Below, piece by piece: positions 45,225-56,596 of a DNA stretch of 64,000 nt (its first letter is position 1; every line of letters begins with the position of its first letter). The notes under the pieces are model-generated. The model was not told the origin of the DNA, did no database searches, and saw only the letters and a list, made by a program, of their open reading frames with translations. Source of the DNA: Citrobacter amalonaticus (GTDB lineage Bacteria > Pseudomonadota > Gammaproteobacteria > Enterobacterales > Enterobacteriaceae); contig NZ_PQMB01000002.1 of the NCBI RefSeq assembly GCF_002918555.1, positions 310,754-374,753 on the forward strand, read 5' to 3'. The position numbers and the translations under genes were made by a program.

Positions 45225-45846
45225 CTTTACCTGACCAGATTATCTCGCCAGTTTGTACCAGCATCAGTTGCATTTGCAGCGACGGCGCATTGACGTTGCC
45301 GGAAGCACTGGAATAAAGCACATAGTGCGCACCAACGTTACGGGCTATACCAATCGCTTTACTGCGCGTTCCCAGGCTGTCCTGCGGAGACAAACCTAAC
45401 TGCTGTTTAGCGATGGAGAGCTGTTGCGCGGAAACCAGGGTAAATTTGCCATTGTTCGCCAGCGCATTGCGCAATGTCTCGGTGGCCTCACCTGCATTCA
45501 GCGAACCGTTGGTACGGTTATTGACGCTATCCACCAGCAGCACGCTGCCTGCGGTGACCCCGTCAGCCTGCAACATTTTGCTCACCATCGGCTGCATCGC
45601 GCTATTCCAGTCATAATGACGTACGCGAGGCGCGGGCGCGGCGGTTTGATCCTCATGCTCAATCGGACCCGGCTGCCCTGGGATAGCGGGAACAGATGGC
45701 ACTACCGGTGCAGGCTGCTGCGGCTGAGCTGGCTGCTCTGGCGCAGGTTTCGCTTCATCAACCGGCGCAGGTTCACGTGTCACCACGCAGCCAGAGAGGA
45801 ACATCGCCAGCGCGGCAATCAATGCGTAGCGACTTATTTTGGTCAT
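45205..45846 (-). CDS. lpoB: LpoB, activator of penicillin-binding protein 1B
   Basis: Outer-membrane lipoprotein of 213 residues that reaches through the periplasm to stimulate PBP1B. The lipobox is LSGC with lipidated Cys20. A Pro/Ala/Glu/Gln-rich flexible stretch follows (about 24-70, including [13 protein letters not shown]). The globular PBP1B-binding domain covers about 75-213 ([30 protein letters not shown]). ATG 45846 has AAGGGGTGA upstream and matches the family start MTKISRYAL; the frame to 45873 is not needed. It overlaps thiK. Confidence 0.95.
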
Positions 45847-45905
45847 CAAAGATTCACCCCTTATAGACTTCATCCTTCACGCTGCCTCATGAAGAATTTT
45901 GTGTA

Positions 45906-46280
45906 TTACAAATAAAGATAGAGTCTGACTTTGTGCGCCCCCAGATAATTGGCGCTGCCATACAGTGTGACCGTCGAACGTGCCGGAATGGTAACACTGC
46001 GAGGCGCTTCCAGAGGGTGCATCTCCAGCCCTCTGGCGTCATACCAGTAAAAGCGATAATGAACGGTAACGGGCTCTTGCCTTTCGTTATAGAGCGTTGA
46101 GGATGCAGAAGGCTGAATGTCAGACATAGTAAACGACGGTTTTTCCGCCGTCACTCCTGACGCCAGAAGCGTTGACTCCATGACCAGCGTCTGATCGCTA
46201 CTGACCGGAATTTCCGGATGAGAACGACATCCGGCCAGCAACAGCACGGTTAGCGACAGCGCAATGCATCCTTTGATCAT
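45906..46280 (-). CDS. ycfL: YcfL lipoprotein
   Basis: Predicted lipoprotein of 124 residues with signal MIKGCIALSLTVLLLAGC and lipidated Cys18. The body is a DUF1425 beta-sandwich type (QEPVTVHYRFYWYDARGLEM, SVTIPARSTVTLYGSANYLGA). Function unknown. It sits between hinT (2-base gap) and lpoB (59 bases) in the conserved cluster, which suggests an envelope role, but that is inference. Confidence 0.9.
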   Translation of the reverse strand: MIKGCIALSLTVLLLAGCRSHPEIPVSSDQTLVMESTLLASGVTAEKPSFTMSDIQPSASSTLYNERQEPVTVHYRFYWYDARGLEMHPLEAPRSVTIPARSTVTLYGSANYLGAHKVRLYLYL

Positions 46281-46282
46281 GG

Positions 46283-46642
46283 TTACAGACCTTTGTGCGC
46301 GAGCATTGGGCCCAGCGCACGACCGCCCAGCAGGTGCATATGGATGTGGTACACCTCCTGCCCGCCATGACGATTCGTATTCATAATCAGACGGTAGCCG
46401 TCCTGTGCAATGCCTTCCTGTTCGGCAATTTTTGCCGCGACCGTAATCATACGGCCCAGCGCCTTCTCATGCTCCGCCGTCACGTCATTGACGGTGGGAA
46501 TCAGGACATTAGGGATGATCAGGATGTGAGTCGGTGCCTGTGGTGCAATATCGCGAAAGGCGGTAACCAGATCGTCCTGATAAACGATATCCGAAGGGAT
46601 CTCACGACGAATAATTTTGCTGAAAATAGTCTCTTCTGCCAC
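46283..46642 (-). CDS. hinT: HinT purine nucleoside phosphoramidase
   Basis: Histidine-triad hydrolase of 119 residues acting on adenosine phosphoramidates and aminoacyl-adenylates. The HIT motif HIHMHLLGG is near residues 99-107, with [16 protein letters not shown] just before it. It starts at GTG 46642 (read as Met, then [15 protein letters not shown]), supported by AAAGGAAA upstream; the longer frame to ATG 46684 adds an unconserved tail. It heads the hinT-ycfL-lpoB-thiK-nagZ-ycfP cluster. In E. coli fhuE lies between hinT and ptsG; here it is missing. Confidence 0.94.
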   Translation of the reverse strand: MAEETIFSKIIRREIPSDIVYQDDLVTAFRDIAPQAPTHILIIPNVLIPTVNDVTAEHEKALGRMITVAAKIAEQEGIAQDGYRLIMNTNRHGGQEVYHIHMHLLGGRALGPMLAHKGL

Positions 46643-46894
46643 GACGTTTTCCTTTTCTAAAATAGCCATGCTACGCTGAGCCACACTGCGAGTATAGAGT
46701 ATGATCGAGTTAATCCTGCCCTTTCAACCTTAACCCACAATTTATTAAGCAAAAGCATTAATGCTGCTGCAGTTATAACCATTAATCCCCTGTATAGCGA
46801 CCCGATTCCGCTGAAACGGGGGTTCTGTCGTCTGTGGTGAACGGCGTAACATCAGCATCACCGCACGCGACCCGTTCTGATATTTTCACCCATT

Positions 46895-46920
46895 AAAAAA
46901 GGCAGCCATTTGGCTGCCTT
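46895..46920 (-). terminator. ptsG terminator
   Basis: AAGGCAGCCA/TGGCTGCCTT hairpin with a 2-base spacer at the tip and six A on the left, giving a U-run on the minus strand, just after the ptsG stop. Confidence 0.88.
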
Positions 46921-46943
46921 AGTTCTCCCCAACATCTTACTGC

Positions 46944-48377
46944 TTAGCTGTTACGGATGTATTCATCCATTTCAGTTTTCAGGTTATCGGATTTGGTACC
47001 GAAGATCGCCTGAACACCCGATCCCGCAACCACAACCCCTGCCGCGCCCAGTGTCTTCAGGCCAGCCTGATCCACTTTCGCAACGTCAGCCACGCTGACA
47101 CGCAGACGGGTAATGCACGCATCCAGGTTAGTGATGTTCTCTTTACCACCAAACGCCGCGACCAGAGCCGGAGCCATTTCGCTGGTTGCAGTCGCTTTCG
47201 CGTCGTCGGTGCTATCTTCACGACCTGGCGTTTTCAGATCCAGCGCCTTAATCAGCACACGGAAGATGGTGTAGTAAACAACCGCGTAACCCGCGCCCAC
47301 AATCGGGAACAGCCACAGCTTGCTGCTGTTGCCGGACAGAACGATAAAGTCGATCAGACCGTGTGAGAAAGAGGTACCATCGCGCATACCCAGCAGAATA
47401 CAGATCGGGAATGCCAGACCAGCCAGAATCGCGTGGATGATGTACAGGATCGGCGCAACGAACATAAAGGAGAACTCGATCGGCTCGGTAATACCGGTCA
47501 GGAACGAGGTCAGCGCTGCGGAGATCATGATACCGCCCACTTTCGCGCGGTTTTCTGGTTTAGCCGAATGCCAGATTGCAATCGCTGCAGCCGGCAAACC
47601 GTACATTTTAAACAGGAAGCCGCCAGAGAGTTTGCCCGCAGTCGGATCGCCCGCCATGTAGCGAGGAATATCGCCGTGGAAGACCTGACCTGCCGCATTG
47701 GTGTATTCACCAATCTGCATCTGGAAAGGAACGTTCCAGATATGGTGCAGACCAAACGGAACCAGGCAGCGTTCAATGAAGCCGTAAATACCGAACGCCA
47801 CAACCGGGTTCTGATAGGCGGCCCATTGAGAGAACGTCTGGATAGCGGTACCGATCGGTGGCCAGATGAAGGACAGGATCACACCGGTAAAGATTGCCGC
47901 CAGGCCAGAGATAATCGGGACAAAGCGTTTACCCGCGAAGAAGCCAAGATACTCAGGCAACTTGATGCGGTAGAAGCGGTTAAACATATACGCTGCAATC
48001 GCACCGGAGATAATCCCGCCAAGAACACCGGTATCAGCCAGGTGTTTAGCGGCAATTTCTTCAGCAGGTAAATGCAGTACCAGCGGCGCAACCACGGCCA
48101 TGGTTTTCACCATAATGCCGTATGCAACGACGGCAGCCAGAGCGGAAACGCCATCGTTATTGGTGAAGCCAAGCGCGACACCGATAGCGAAAATGAGCGG
48201 CATGTTAGCAAAAACAGAACCGCCTGCTTCTGCCATCACGTGCGATACAACGGCTGGCAGCCAGCTGAAGTTTGCGGAACCGACGCCCAGCAGGATACCT
48301 GCGATAGGCAGTACGGATACCGGCAGCATCAGCGATTTACCGACCTTTTGCAGGTTAGCAAATGCATTCTTAAACAT
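46944..48377 (-). CDS. ptsG: PtsG glucose-specific PTS enzyme IICB
   Basis: Inner-membrane glucose transporter of 477 residues that imports and phosphorylates glucose. The IIC domain covers about 1-380 with repeated membrane helices and the glucose-family block [15 protein letters not shown] near residue 295. After a linker comes the IIB domain (about 390-477) with the phosphorylated cysteine in [19 protein letters not shown] 48377 ([17 protein letters not shown]) has AGGAG upstream; the longer frame is untranslated leader. The upstream region shows Mlc, CRP and SgrS-type control. Very similar to E. coli. Confidence 0.97.
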   Translation of the reverse strand: MFKNAFANLQKVGKSLMLPVSVLPIAGILLGVGSANFSWLPAVVSHVMAEAGGSVFANMPLIFAIGVALGFTNNDGVSALAAVVAYGIMVKTMAVVAPLVLHLPAEEIAAKHLADTGVLGGIISGAIAAYMFNRFYRIKLPEYLGFFAGKRFVPIISGLAAIFTGVILSFIWPPIGTAIQTFSQWAAYQNPVVAFGIYGFIERCLVPFGLHHIWNVPFQMQIGEYTNAAGQVFHGDIPRYMAGDPTAGKLSGGFLFKMYGLPAAAIAIWHSAKPENRAKVGGIMISAALTSFLTGITEPIEFSFMFVAPILYIIHAILAGLAFPICILLGMRDGTSFSHGLIDFIVLSGNSSKLWLFPIVGAGYAVVYYTIFRVLIKALDLKTPGREDSTDDAKATATSEMAPALVAAFGGKENITNLDACITRLRVSVADVAKVDQAGLKTLGAAGVVVAGSGVQAIFGTKSDNLKTEMDEYIRNS

Positions 48378-48382
48378 AATTA

Positions 48383-48400
48383 GGAGTGCTCCTGAGTATT
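48383..48400 (-). promoter_or_regulatory. SgrS pairing region in the ptsG leader
   Basis: On the mRNA strand AATACTCAGGAGCACTCC overlaps the ribosome site. It is nearly identical to the E. coli ptsG segment that pairs with the small RNA SgrS during glucose-phosphate stress. sgrS itself is not in the window. Confidence 0.65.
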
Positions 48401-48473
48401 TGTGCTTATCTACGTTCTCACGCATTGGCGAGGGGGGAGAACCTCGCCGTGGACAGGGCATCTAAGCGCCCTT

Positions 48474-48529
48474 TTATTTATTACACAGAGTAAAATAATT
48501 AAGTTCATTTTTGTTTGACGGTTATCACG
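48474..48529 (-). promoter_or_regulatory. ptsG promoter with Mlc operator and CRP site
   Basis: On the minus strand: a CRP-like site CGTGA-N6-TCAAA (48514-48529), a -10 TACTCT (48487-48492), and a palindromic AT-rich operator spanning TTATTTTACTCTGTGTAATA to 48474, matching the layout of E. coli ptsG P1 with its Mlc site. The sequence gives about 100 bases of leader. Confidence 0.7.
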
Positions 48530-48671
48530 TTTCAACTTCGATCAGGCCGTCAAGTTGCACTTTTTGACAAAAAAAGTATAAAAATGCTTCTAAGCGGTCA
48601 TTCACCGCCCACTTAAAGGCGGTGAACTTTACTCGCTTTAAATATTAATTACGAGCTTTAAAAAAACTAGA

Positions 48672-49469
48672 CTAACGGATTGATTGCAGGCGGGAAGCAT
48701 CGATGTGAAACAGGCGAGCAAAGTTATCGGTAGTTACCTGTGCGAGTTCCTCAACGGCAACACCTTTCAATACGGCCATATACTCCGCGACATCACGAAC
48801 CATCGCAGGCTGGTTCTCCTTACCACGATGCGGCACCGGTGCAAGATACGGTGAATCCGTCTCAACTAACAGACGATCCAGAGGAACGTAGCGGGCGGCA
48901 TCACGTAGCTGTTCCGCATTACGGAAGGTCACAATCCCGGAAAAAGAGATATAGAATCCGAGATCCAGCAACTTACCCGCAGTTTCTCTGTCCTCTGTAA
49001 AACAGTGTAGTACGCCACCGCAATCCGTCACTTTTTCTTGACGCAGAATAGCCAGCGTATCGGCTCGCGCATCGCGAGTGTGTACGATAACCGGTTTGTT
49101 CAGCTCCCGGCCAATCTGGATATGGTGGATGAACGATTCCTGCTGACGAACTTTTGTTTCCGGCGTGTAAAAATAGTCCAGCCCGGTCTCGCCCATCGCC
49201 ACAACGCCTTCATCCGTCGCCAGACGGCGCAGTGCCTCCACATCATAAGTTTCATCCTGGTTTAGCGGATGCACGCCGCAGGAAAAGACCACGTTATCGC
49301 GCTTGCCAACCAGCTCACGCATACTGCGGTAGCCTGCCAGGGTGGTCGCTACCGCCAGGCAAAACTTTACGTCACGCGCGGCGGCTTTCGCCAGCACGTC
49401 ATCCACATCCTTATGCAGAGATTGGTAATCCAGGCCATCAAGATGGCAGTGTGAGTCGACTAAAAACAT
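48672..49469 (-). CDS. ycfH: YcfH, TatD-family metal-dependent hydrolase
   Basis: TatD-type amidohydrolase of 265 residues, probably a 3'-5' nuclease or phosphodiesterase; the exact substrate is not settled. Metal ligands: DSHCHLDGLDY at residues 6-16, GETGLDYFYTP near 95, IVHTRDA near 130, LHCFTED near 154 and VETDSPYLAP near 205. It is 10 bases downstream of holB, whose transcript it probably shares. Length equals E. coli YcfH. Confidence 0.94.
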   Translation of the reverse strand: MFLVDSHCHLDGLDYQSLHKDVDDVLAKAAARDVKFCLAVATTLAGYRSMRELVGKRDNVVFSCGVHPLNQDETYDVEALRRLATDEGVVAMGETGLDYFYTPETKVRQQESFIHHIQIGRELNKPVIVHTRDARADTLAILRQEKVTDCGGVLHCFTEDRETAGKLLDLGFYISFSGIVTFRNAEQLRDAARYVPLDRLLVETDSPYLAPVPHRGKENQPAMVRDVAEYMAVLKGVAVEELAQVTTDNFARLFHIDASRLQSIR

Positions 49470-49479
49470 AATGTCTCTC

Positions 49480-50484
49480 TCAAAGATGGGGAACAGGCAA
49501 CAGGGTGCCTGGTTGCAGGTAGTGCTCTGTGCGGAGAATAAGATCGGTTAACACCAGCTCGCGGTTCAATCCGGTCACGCTGAGTAACTGTTCGCGACAG
49601 TGGCAGATATCGTTAAGGATCGCCTGAATTCGCGCCGGAGATAGCTGCCCCGCCAGCGATGCGATCAACCTTTCGCTGTCCACATTGGTGAAATATGAGG
49701 CACCATGCTGACGTTTGAGCGCATCCACAAGCAGAGTTGCCAGCCAGTGCATACGCGCCGGAGCCTGTTCATGATTCAACGCCGGTAATAATGTGTACCA
49801 GTCGCCGCTCTGTAAACTCTTTTCAAGCGCCTGGCACAGCGTCTCACGATGTGACCAGCTCTCAGATTGCAGCAGTTCCAGCGCCGCGCCCGGAGACCCC
49901 GCACTCAGGCGAAGTGCCGCCAGTAACGCATCATGTGACACCGTCACTTCTCGCGCAAGCCATGAAACGCCATACTGTTCTGAAGGGGGGGCAAGATGAT
50001 GTAACCGGCAGCGGCTGCGTAAGGTCGCCAGTAAGCGCGCTGGCTCACGACTCGCCAGGAAAAACCAGGTTTGTACCGGCGGCTCTTCCAGCGTTTTTAA
50101 CAGCGCATTCGCCGCCGCGTCCGTCAGCAGCGCCGCATCCGGGATCCACACCACTTTCGCCCCACCGAGACGTGAGTGCTCATACAGCTTCTCGCCAACT
50201 TCGCGCACTGCGTCCACGCCCAGAGTACTTTTCCCTTTTTCAGGGGCAAGCGAATAGTAATCAGGATGCGTTCCGGCCTGCATCAGCTGGCAACCCCGAC
50301 AGTGCCCACAGCTTTTATGTCCTTCAGGCTGCTGGCACAGCAGATAACGGCTCAGGGCATAAATGAGTGCATCGTCGCCCATTCCGGGTAATGCCTGAAT
50401 CAGTAGCGCATGGTGACCCCTTCCCATCTGATAGCTGGCTACCAGTTTTTCGAAGTCCGGTCGCAACCATGGATACCATTTCAT
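49480..50484 (-). CDS. holB: DNA polymerase III delta-prime subunit
   Basis: Clamp-loader stator of 334 residues. The AAA+ fold has a changed P-loop ([14 protein letters not shown], no GKT), as expected, because delta-prime does not hydrolyse ATP. The zinc module has four cysteines ([17 protein letters not shown], about 50-66). [11 protein letters not shown] near 141 and SRC near 158 carry the sensor and arginine finger. ATG 50484 ([11 protein letters not shown]) overlaps the tmk stop by four bases; the frame to 50505 lies inside tmk. Confidence 0.95.
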   Translation of the reverse strand: MKWYPWLRPDFEKLVASYQMGRGHHALLIQALPGMGDDALIYALSRYLLCQQPEGHKSCGHCRGCQLMQAGTHPDYYSLAPEKGKSTLGVDAVREVGEKLYEHSRLGGAKVVWIPDAALLTDAAANALLKTLEEPPVQTWFFLASREPARLLATLRSRCRLHHLAPPSEQYGVSWLAREVTVSHDALLAALRLSAGSPGAALELLQSESWSHRETLCQALEKSLQSGDWYTLLPALNHEQAPARMHWLATLLVDALKRQHGASYFTNVDSERLIASLAGQLSPARIQAILNDICHCREQLLSVTGLNRELVLTDLILRTEHYLQPGTLLPVPHL

Positions 50485-51122
50485 GCGCCCTGCTCCCTCA
50501 CCCACTCCGTCACCGCGGTACGAATATTGTTCATCACAGTATCCAGCGGGAGCGTCGCGTCAATGGTTCGAATGCTGGCATCCTGCGACGCCAGTTCCAG
50601 ATAACGGGCGCGGGTGCGGTTGAAGAAAGTAAACGATTCCTGCTCAATGCGGTCCAGCTCACCACGCGCGCGCGCGCGTTTTAAACCGACCTCCGGCGTG
50701 ACATCCAGATAAATCGTCAGGTCTGGACGGAAATCACCAAGCACCGCATCGCGCAGGGTGGCCAGCATCGTTTGATCGATCCCGCGGCCACCGCCCTGAT
50801 AAGCCTGCGTGGAGAGATCGTGACGGTCGCCAATGACCCAGGTGCCTTTCGCCAGCGCAGGCTTAATGACGGTCTCAACCAACTGGACGCGCGCGGCGTA
50901 GAACATCAGTACTTCCGCTTTGTCGGTGATGATCTCATCGCCCACAGATTTGATGTCAAGCACCAGACTTCTCAACTTCTCCGCAAGCTGTGTTCCGCCA
51001 GGCTCACGGGTAAAAATCATGTCATGGATCCCAAGCTGCTCAAGCGTCTCCACCACAACATTACGTGCAGTGGTTTTTCCGGCCCCTTCCAGACCTTCGA
51101 TGACGATATAATTACTGCGCAT
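50481..51122 (-). CDS. tmk: Thymidylate kinase
   Basis: dTMP kinase of 213 residues, essential for dTTP synthesis. P-loop [10 protein letters not shown] (about 9-18), DR-type motif FTREPGGTQ near 39, [11 protein letters not shown] near 97 and a lid region [13 protein letters not shown] near 150 with the arginine pattern of type II (E. coli-like) enzymes. It overlaps mltG by 11 bases and holB by four, so the pabC-mltG-tmk-holB-ycfH genes are tightly packed. Confidence 0.96.
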   Translation of the reverse strand: MRSNYIVIEGLEGAGKTTARNVVVETLEQLGIHDMIFTREPGGTQLAEKLRSLVLDIKSVGDEIITDKAEVLMFYAARVQLVETVIKPALAKGTWVIGDRHDLSTQAYQGGGRGIDQTMLATLRDAVLGDFRPDLTIYLDVTPEVGLKRARARGELDRIEQESFTFFNRTRARYLELASQDASIRTIDATLPLDTVMNNIRTAVTEWVREQGA

Positions 51123-52134
51123 TTTTTTCCTTAAGCACTTTCAGATAATCCTGCACTGACCGGTTATGGCTGGCAAGATTGGTGTTAAACGTATGGCCCC
51201 CTTTACCGTCGGCCACAAAATAGAGATACGGCGTCTTCGCCGGATGCGCCGCCGCCTTCAGCGAGGCCTCCCCCGGCATTGCAATAGGACCCGGCGGCAA
51301 GCCTGAGATCGTATAGGTATTATACGCCGTCGGCCTTTCCAGATCGGCACGGGACAGCTTGCCATTATAGCGCTCACCCATGCCGTAAATCACCGTAGGA
51401 TCGGTCTGCAGACGCATTCCCACCCGTAAACGATTGATAAAGACTGAAGCGACCTGATCGCGCTCACTGGCAACGGCAGTCTCTTTTTCAATAATAGAAG
51501 CCATCGTCACCAGCTGATTTTTGTCTTTGTAGGGTAACCCCTCGGCCCGCCCTTCCCAGATGTCGTCGACCGCTTTCACCATCTTCTGATTTGCGCGTTT
51601 CAACATCGCCACATCGGTCGTATTGGCGGTATACATCCAGGTGTCAGGCCAGAACCAGCCCTCCACCCACTCTGGATTTTCCAGCTTAAGCGCCTGCGCG
51701 ACAGTCTCGTACTTATCATCGCTCAGGGTATGTTTGATGTACGGCGCATCACGCAGCTGCCTGAGATAATCGCTCAGGCGCATCCCTTCAACCAGACGTA
51801 ACGGGAACTGGGCCTCTTTACCGCTTTCCAGCAGCTTCAGCATGTCCCGGACAGTCATCTCCGGGGTAAAGCGATAAGTGCCTGCTTTAAAATGCGAGAG
51901 TTCAGGCTCAACACGCAGCAGCCACTGGAAGACGCGTGGCCGATTGATAATGTTGTCTGCGTACAGCCGATCGCCAAGCGCCAGGCGTCCGGTGCCCGCC
52001 TTGAGCGTAAAGATGGTCTCTTCTTTAATCAACAGCTTGCTGTCTGCCAGCTGGCGAACTTTCCATATACCCGCTCCGGCAGCAATGCCCAACACAATCA
52101 GCAACAACAAAACAACGCGTAACAATTTTTTCAT
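51112..52134 (-). CDS. mltG: MltG endolytic murein transglycosylase
   Basis: YceG-like lytic transglycosylase of 340 residues that cuts nascent glycan strands and may set their length. One N-terminal membrane helix ([21 protein letters not shown], about 4-24). A LysM-like module follows, then the catalytic domain with [25 protein letters not shown] near 213-237, containing the catalytic Glu (Glu218 in E. coli), and [15 protein letters not shown] near 290. It sits two bases downstream of pabC. Confidence 0.95.
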   Translation of the reverse strand: MKKLLRVVLLLLIVLGIAAGAGIWKVRQLADSKLLIKEETIFTLKAGTGRLALGDRLYADNIINRPRVFQWLLRVEPELSHFKAGTYRFTPEMTVRDMLKLLESGKEAQFPLRLVEGMRLSDYLRQLRDAPYIKHTLSDDKYETVAQALKLENPEWVEGWFWPDTWMYTANTTDVAMLKRANQKMVKAVDDIWEGRAEGLPYKDKNQLVTMASIIEKETAVASERDQVASVFINRLRVGMRLQTDPTVIYGMGERYNGKLSRADLERPTAYNTYTISGLPPGPIAMPGEASLKAAAHPAKTPYLYFVADGKGGHTFNTNLASHNRSVQDYLKVLKEKNAQ

Positions 52135-52136
52135 GA

Positions 52137-52946
52137 CTAATTCGGGTGCTCACACAGTGGGGCTAAAAATTCAAATAAGGCACGTGAAGGCAACAGCTTC
52201 CCGCCATACGCACGCACGGGCACAACAGGCATGAGCGCATTACAGACGATCATTTCATCCGCATGCTTCAGCGCCTCCTCCCGGACTCTCACTTCGACAG
52301 TCCGAAACGATGATTGTGCCAGCATACGTAAGCAGAATTGTCGCATAATGCCATTCACCCCCGCCTGATCCAGGCTCGGCGTGTAGACCACATTACCAAT
52401 ACGCCAGAACAAATTAGCCGCACAGCATTCCGTAACCCATCCCTCACTGTCAAGAACCAACGCTTCATCCGCGTCCGTCTGTTCAAGATGAGAGCGAATC
52501 AGTACCTGCTCCAGACGGTTCAGATGCTTTAAACCGGCAAGATGAGGGTTGCGTCCAAGGCGAACAGGACTCAGTGCCAGAGTAATCCCCTGCTCTCGCC
52601 ACGAATCGTAACAGGAAGGATAGGCAGAAACGGAAAGGATGCGCGTTGCATGCGAACAATTCGCGGTACTGTAACCCCGACCGCCGCTTCCACGGCTGAC
52701 GATCACTTTAAGTACACCACGCTTCACCCCCGCAGCACGCGTCGTCATCTCCTCTTCCAGTTCAGACCAGAAGTTGAAGGCAATCAGTAATTTTTCACAG
52801 GTGTCCTGCAAACGGTGAAGGTGTGCAGCAAGATGACATACCTTCCCGTCAACAATGCGCGCGGTTGTAAAGCAGCCATCACCGAACTGTGTCGCGCGGT
52901 CGCTTGCGGCAAGAAGATCCTGTTCGTGGCCATTTATCAAGAACAT
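52137..52946 (-). CDS. pabC: Aminodeoxychorismate lyase
   Basis: PLP fold-type IV enzyme of 269 residues that converts aminodeoxychorismate to p-aminobenzoate and pyruvate for folate. [15 protein letters not shown] near residue 17 is the family start region. The Schiff-base lysine is expected in [14 protein letters not shown] (Lys140 by count). [17 protein letters not shown] near 170 is the phosphate-binding region. It is somewhat divergent, but all motifs are present. It lies 115 bases from fabF, beyond a terminator, so it may have its own promoter. Confidence 0.94.
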   Translation of the reverse strand: MFLINGHEQDLLAASDRATQFGDGCFTTARIVDGKVCHLAAHLHRLQDTCEKLLIAFNFWSELEEEMTTRAAGVKRGVLKVIVSRGSGGRGYSTANCSHATRILSVSAYPSCYDSWREQGITLALSPVRLGRNPHLAGLKHLNRLEQVLIRSHLEQTDADEALVLDSEGWVTECCAANLFWRIGNVVYTPSLDQAGVNGIMRQFCLRMLAQSSFRTVEVRVREEALKHADEMIVCNALMPVVPVRAYGGKLLPSRALFEFLAPLCEHPN

Positions 52947-53016
52947 GGTGGCTCCTTAATCGTGGTCCGATAGTGTCGCAGGATGAATAACGCAGAACAA
53001 GGGGTGAAAACGCTAT

Positions 53017-53043
53017 AAAAAAAGGTCCGACATGCGGACCTTT
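53017..53043 (-). terminator. fabF terminator
   Basis: AAAGGTCCG/CGGACCTTT 9-bp stem with a 5-base loop, A-run on the left giving U on the minus strand, 18 bases beyond the fabF stop. Confidence 0.85.
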
Positions 53044-53061
53044 AATTGATTACGGAACGAC

Positions 53062-54333
<1,272 letters not shown>

Positions 54334-54349
54334 CTAGTGGGACAAAAAG

Positions 54350-54379
54350 ATAAAACTCAGGCGGTCGAATGACCGCCTG
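54350..54379 (-). terminator. Intercistronic terminator between acpP and fabF
   Basis: CAGGCGGTC/GACCGCCTG, 9-bp stem with a GAAT loop; on the minus strand AGTTTTAT follows. It lies 12 bases past the acpP stop and would cause partial termination, fitting the very high need for ACP. Confidence 0.7.
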
Positions 54380-54390
54380 GAGATGTTCAC

Positions 54391-54627
54391 TTACGCCTGG
54401 TGGCCGTTGATGTAATCAATGGCAGCCTGAACAGTGGTGATTTTCTCAGCTTCTTCGTCCGGAATCTCAGTATCAAACTCTTCTTCCAGAGCCATTACCA
54501 GCTCAACGGTGTCAAGAGAATCTGCGCCCAGGTCTTCAACGAAAGAAGCATTGTTGGTAACTTCTTCCTGCTTAACGCCCAGCTGCTCGCCGATAATTTT
54601 CTTAACGCGTTCTTCGATAGTGCTCAT
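54391..54627 (-). CDS. acpP: Acyl carrier protein
   Basis: 78-residue acidic carrier of growing acyl chains. The phosphopantetheine attachment serine is in [13 protein letters not shown] (Ser37 counting Met, Ser36 in the mature protein). The protein appears identical or nearly so to E. coli AcpP, starting [21 protein letters not shown] terminator-like hairpin separates it from fabF, and an ERIC separates it from fabG. Confidence 0.98.
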
Positions 54628-54774
54628 ACTCTTAAATTTCCTATCAAAACTCGCTTTCGCGATGGTTTTCGTAGTGTATAAAATGTTGAAAAATTTGCAA
54701 CTAAATCCCGGCAGGTCTTACCACGATTTTACGTTATTTTGAGGCCAACCCCCACAATAACGCAAATATTTTTC

Positions 54775-54896
54775 TACACGTCATCCTTCAGGTTGCTTCC
54801 GCGTTGGCTGCGCCTGCTAATCCCGCTCACATAGTAATCTATGCTCCCGGGCTTCCCGGCCTTGCCGCCCTGATCCCACCTGAATGATTTTGTGTA
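54775..54896. repeat. ERIC element between fabG and acpP
   Basis: 122 bp from TACACGTCATCCTTCAGGTT to CCACCTGAATGATTTTGTGT. The core GCGTTGGCTGCGCCTGCTAA and CTTGCCGCC match the ERIC consensus in order. It begins 8 bases after the fabG stop and fills most of the 277-base fabG-acpP gap. Confidence 0.85.
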
Positions 54897-54904
54897 TCTC
54901 GTGG

Positions 54905-55639
54905 TTAAACCATATACATTCCGCCGTTAACGTGCAAAGTCTCACCAGTGATGTAACTTGCTTCGTCAGAGGCTAAAAATGCAACCGCACTGGCGATTTC
55001 TTTTGGGGAGCCTAAACGACCCGCAGGTACTGCCGCCAGCGTACCCGCACGCTGCTCATCGGTCAGCGCACGCGTCATGTCCGTTTCAATAAAGCCCGGA
55101 GCAACAACGTTTACAGTAATACCACGCGATGCAACTTCACGCGCCAGTGATTTACTGAAGCCGATCAAACCCGCTTTCGCCGCAGCGTAGTTGGCCTGAC
55201 CTGCATTTCCCATGGTACCTACCACAGAACCGACAGTGATAATACGTCCATGACGCTTTTTCATCATAGCGCGCATTACCGCTTTTGACAGGCGGAAAAC
55301 AGATGACAGGTTAGTTTCGAGAATATCGTTCCACTCATCATCTTTCATTCGCATCAACAGATTATCACGAGTGATACCGGCATTATTAACCAGGATATCG
55401 ACTTCACCAAATTCTGCGCGAATTTTTTCCAGAACGGATTCAATAGATGCAGGATCGGTCACATTCAACATCAGACCTTTGCCATTCGCACCTAAATAGT
55501 CACTGATAGCCTGAGCGCCATTTTCACTGGTTGCCGTGCCGATAACTTTCGCACCACGTGCAGCGAGTGTTTCAGCAATTGCGCGGCCAATCCCGCGACT
55601 TGCACCCGTAACCAGTGCAATTTTTCCTTCAAAACTCAT
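54905..55639 (-). CDS. fabG: 3-oxoacyl-ACP reductase
   Basis: SDR-family NADPH-dependent ketoreductase of 244 residues for the first reduction in the elongation cycle. TGASRGIGRAIAETLA at residues 12-27 is the cofactor motif. NNAGITRDN near 86, the catalytic serine in IITVGSVVG (Ser138) and the YxxxK pair in YAAAKAG (Tyr151, Lys155) are present. C-terminus ETLHVNGGMYMV. It follows fabD after 12 bases. Confidence 0.97.
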   Translation of the reverse strand: MSFEGKIALVTGASRGIGRAIAETLAARGAKVIGTATSENGAQAISDYLGANGKGLMLNVTDPASIESVLEKIRAEFGEVDILVNNAGITRDNLLMRMKDDEWNDILETNLSSVFRLSKAVMRAMMKKRHGRIITVGSVVGTMGNAGQANYAAAKAGLIGFSKSLAREVASRGITVNVVAPGFIETDMTRALTDEQRAGTLAAVPAGRLGSPKEIASAVAFLASDEASYITGETLHVNGGMYMV

Positions 55640-55651
55640 GGTTTTCCTCTT

Positions 55652-56581
55652 TTATTGCGCAAGTGCCGCTGACATCGCCGCCGGTTCGTTCAGAGCCGAG
55701 GCTGTCAGGGTGTCAACAATACGTTTCGTCAGACCAGTGAGGACTTTACCTGGGCCCACTTCATACAGGTGTTCAACACCTTGCGCCGCCATAAATTCCA
55801 CGCTTTTCGTCCACTGTACGGGGTTGTACAGCTGGCGAACCAGTGCGTCACGAATCGCATCAGCATCGGTTTCACACTTCACGTCAACGTTGTTCACAAC
55901 CGGAACTGTCGGCACGTTGAAGGTAATTTTAGCCAGTTCCACCGCCAGCTTTTCCGCGGCTGGCTTCATCAGCGCACAGTGAGAGGGTACGCTCACCGGC
56001 AGAGGCAGCGCACGCTTCGCGCCCGCAGCTTTACAGGCAGCTCCGGCACGTTCTACGGCCTCTTTATGCCCGGCGATAACAACCTGGCCCGGTGAGTTGA
56101 AGTTGACCGGAGAAACCACCTGGCCTTCCGCCACGTCTTCGCACGCTTTGGCGATAGAGGCATCATCCAGACCAATAATTGCCGCCATGGCGCCTGTTCC
56201 TTCCGGTACAGCTTCCTGCATGAATTTACCACGCAGTTCCACCAGACGCACGGCATCAGCAAAGGTAATAACGCCAGCACATACCAGTGCGGAATATTCA
56301 CCCAGACTATGACCCGCCATTAATACAGGCGCGCGTCCCCCCTGCTGCTGCCATACGCGATACAGCGCCACAGAGGCCGTTAACAGCGCAGGCTGAGTCT
56401 GCCAGGTTTTATTAAGCTCTTCAGCCGGACCTTGCTGAGTCAGCGCCCACAGATCATAGCCCAGCGCGGCAGAGGCCTCAGCAAAAGTTTCTTCTACAAT
56501 CGGATAGCTTGCAGCCATATCAGCCAGCATTCCGACGGCCTGAGAACCCTGTCCAGGGAACACAAATGCAAATTGCGACAT
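55652..56581 (-). CDS. fabD: Malonyl-CoA-ACP transacylase
   Basis: Transacylase of 309 residues that loads malonate onto ACP. PGQGSQAVGM at residues 9-18 and the nucleophile elbow GHSLGEYSAL with Ser92. The catalytic His is in SVPSHCALM near 201. Length equals E. coli FabD. It lies in the fabH-fabD-fabG group with 15 bases to fabH and 12 to fabG. Confidence 0.97.
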   Translation of the reverse strand: MSQFAFVFPGQGSQAVGMLADMAASYPIVEETFAEASAALGYDLWALTQQGPAEELNKTWQTQPALLTASVALYRVWQQQGGRAPVLMAGHSLGEYSALVCAGVITFADAVRLVELRGKFMQEAVPEGTGAMAAIIGLDDASIAKACEDVAEGQVVSPVNFNSPGQVVIAGHKEAVERAGAACKAAGAKRALPLPVSVPSHCALMKPAAEKLAVELAKITFNVPTVPVVNNVDVKCETDADAIRDALVRQLYNPVQWTKSVEFMAAQGVEHLYEVGPGKVLTGLTKRIVDTLTASALNEPAAMSAALAQ

Positions 56582-56596
56582 GTTTAAATCCTTATA

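Noticed and set aside
49737..50366. 209-codon plus-strand frame over holB
   Set aside because: Low-complexity shadow of holB.
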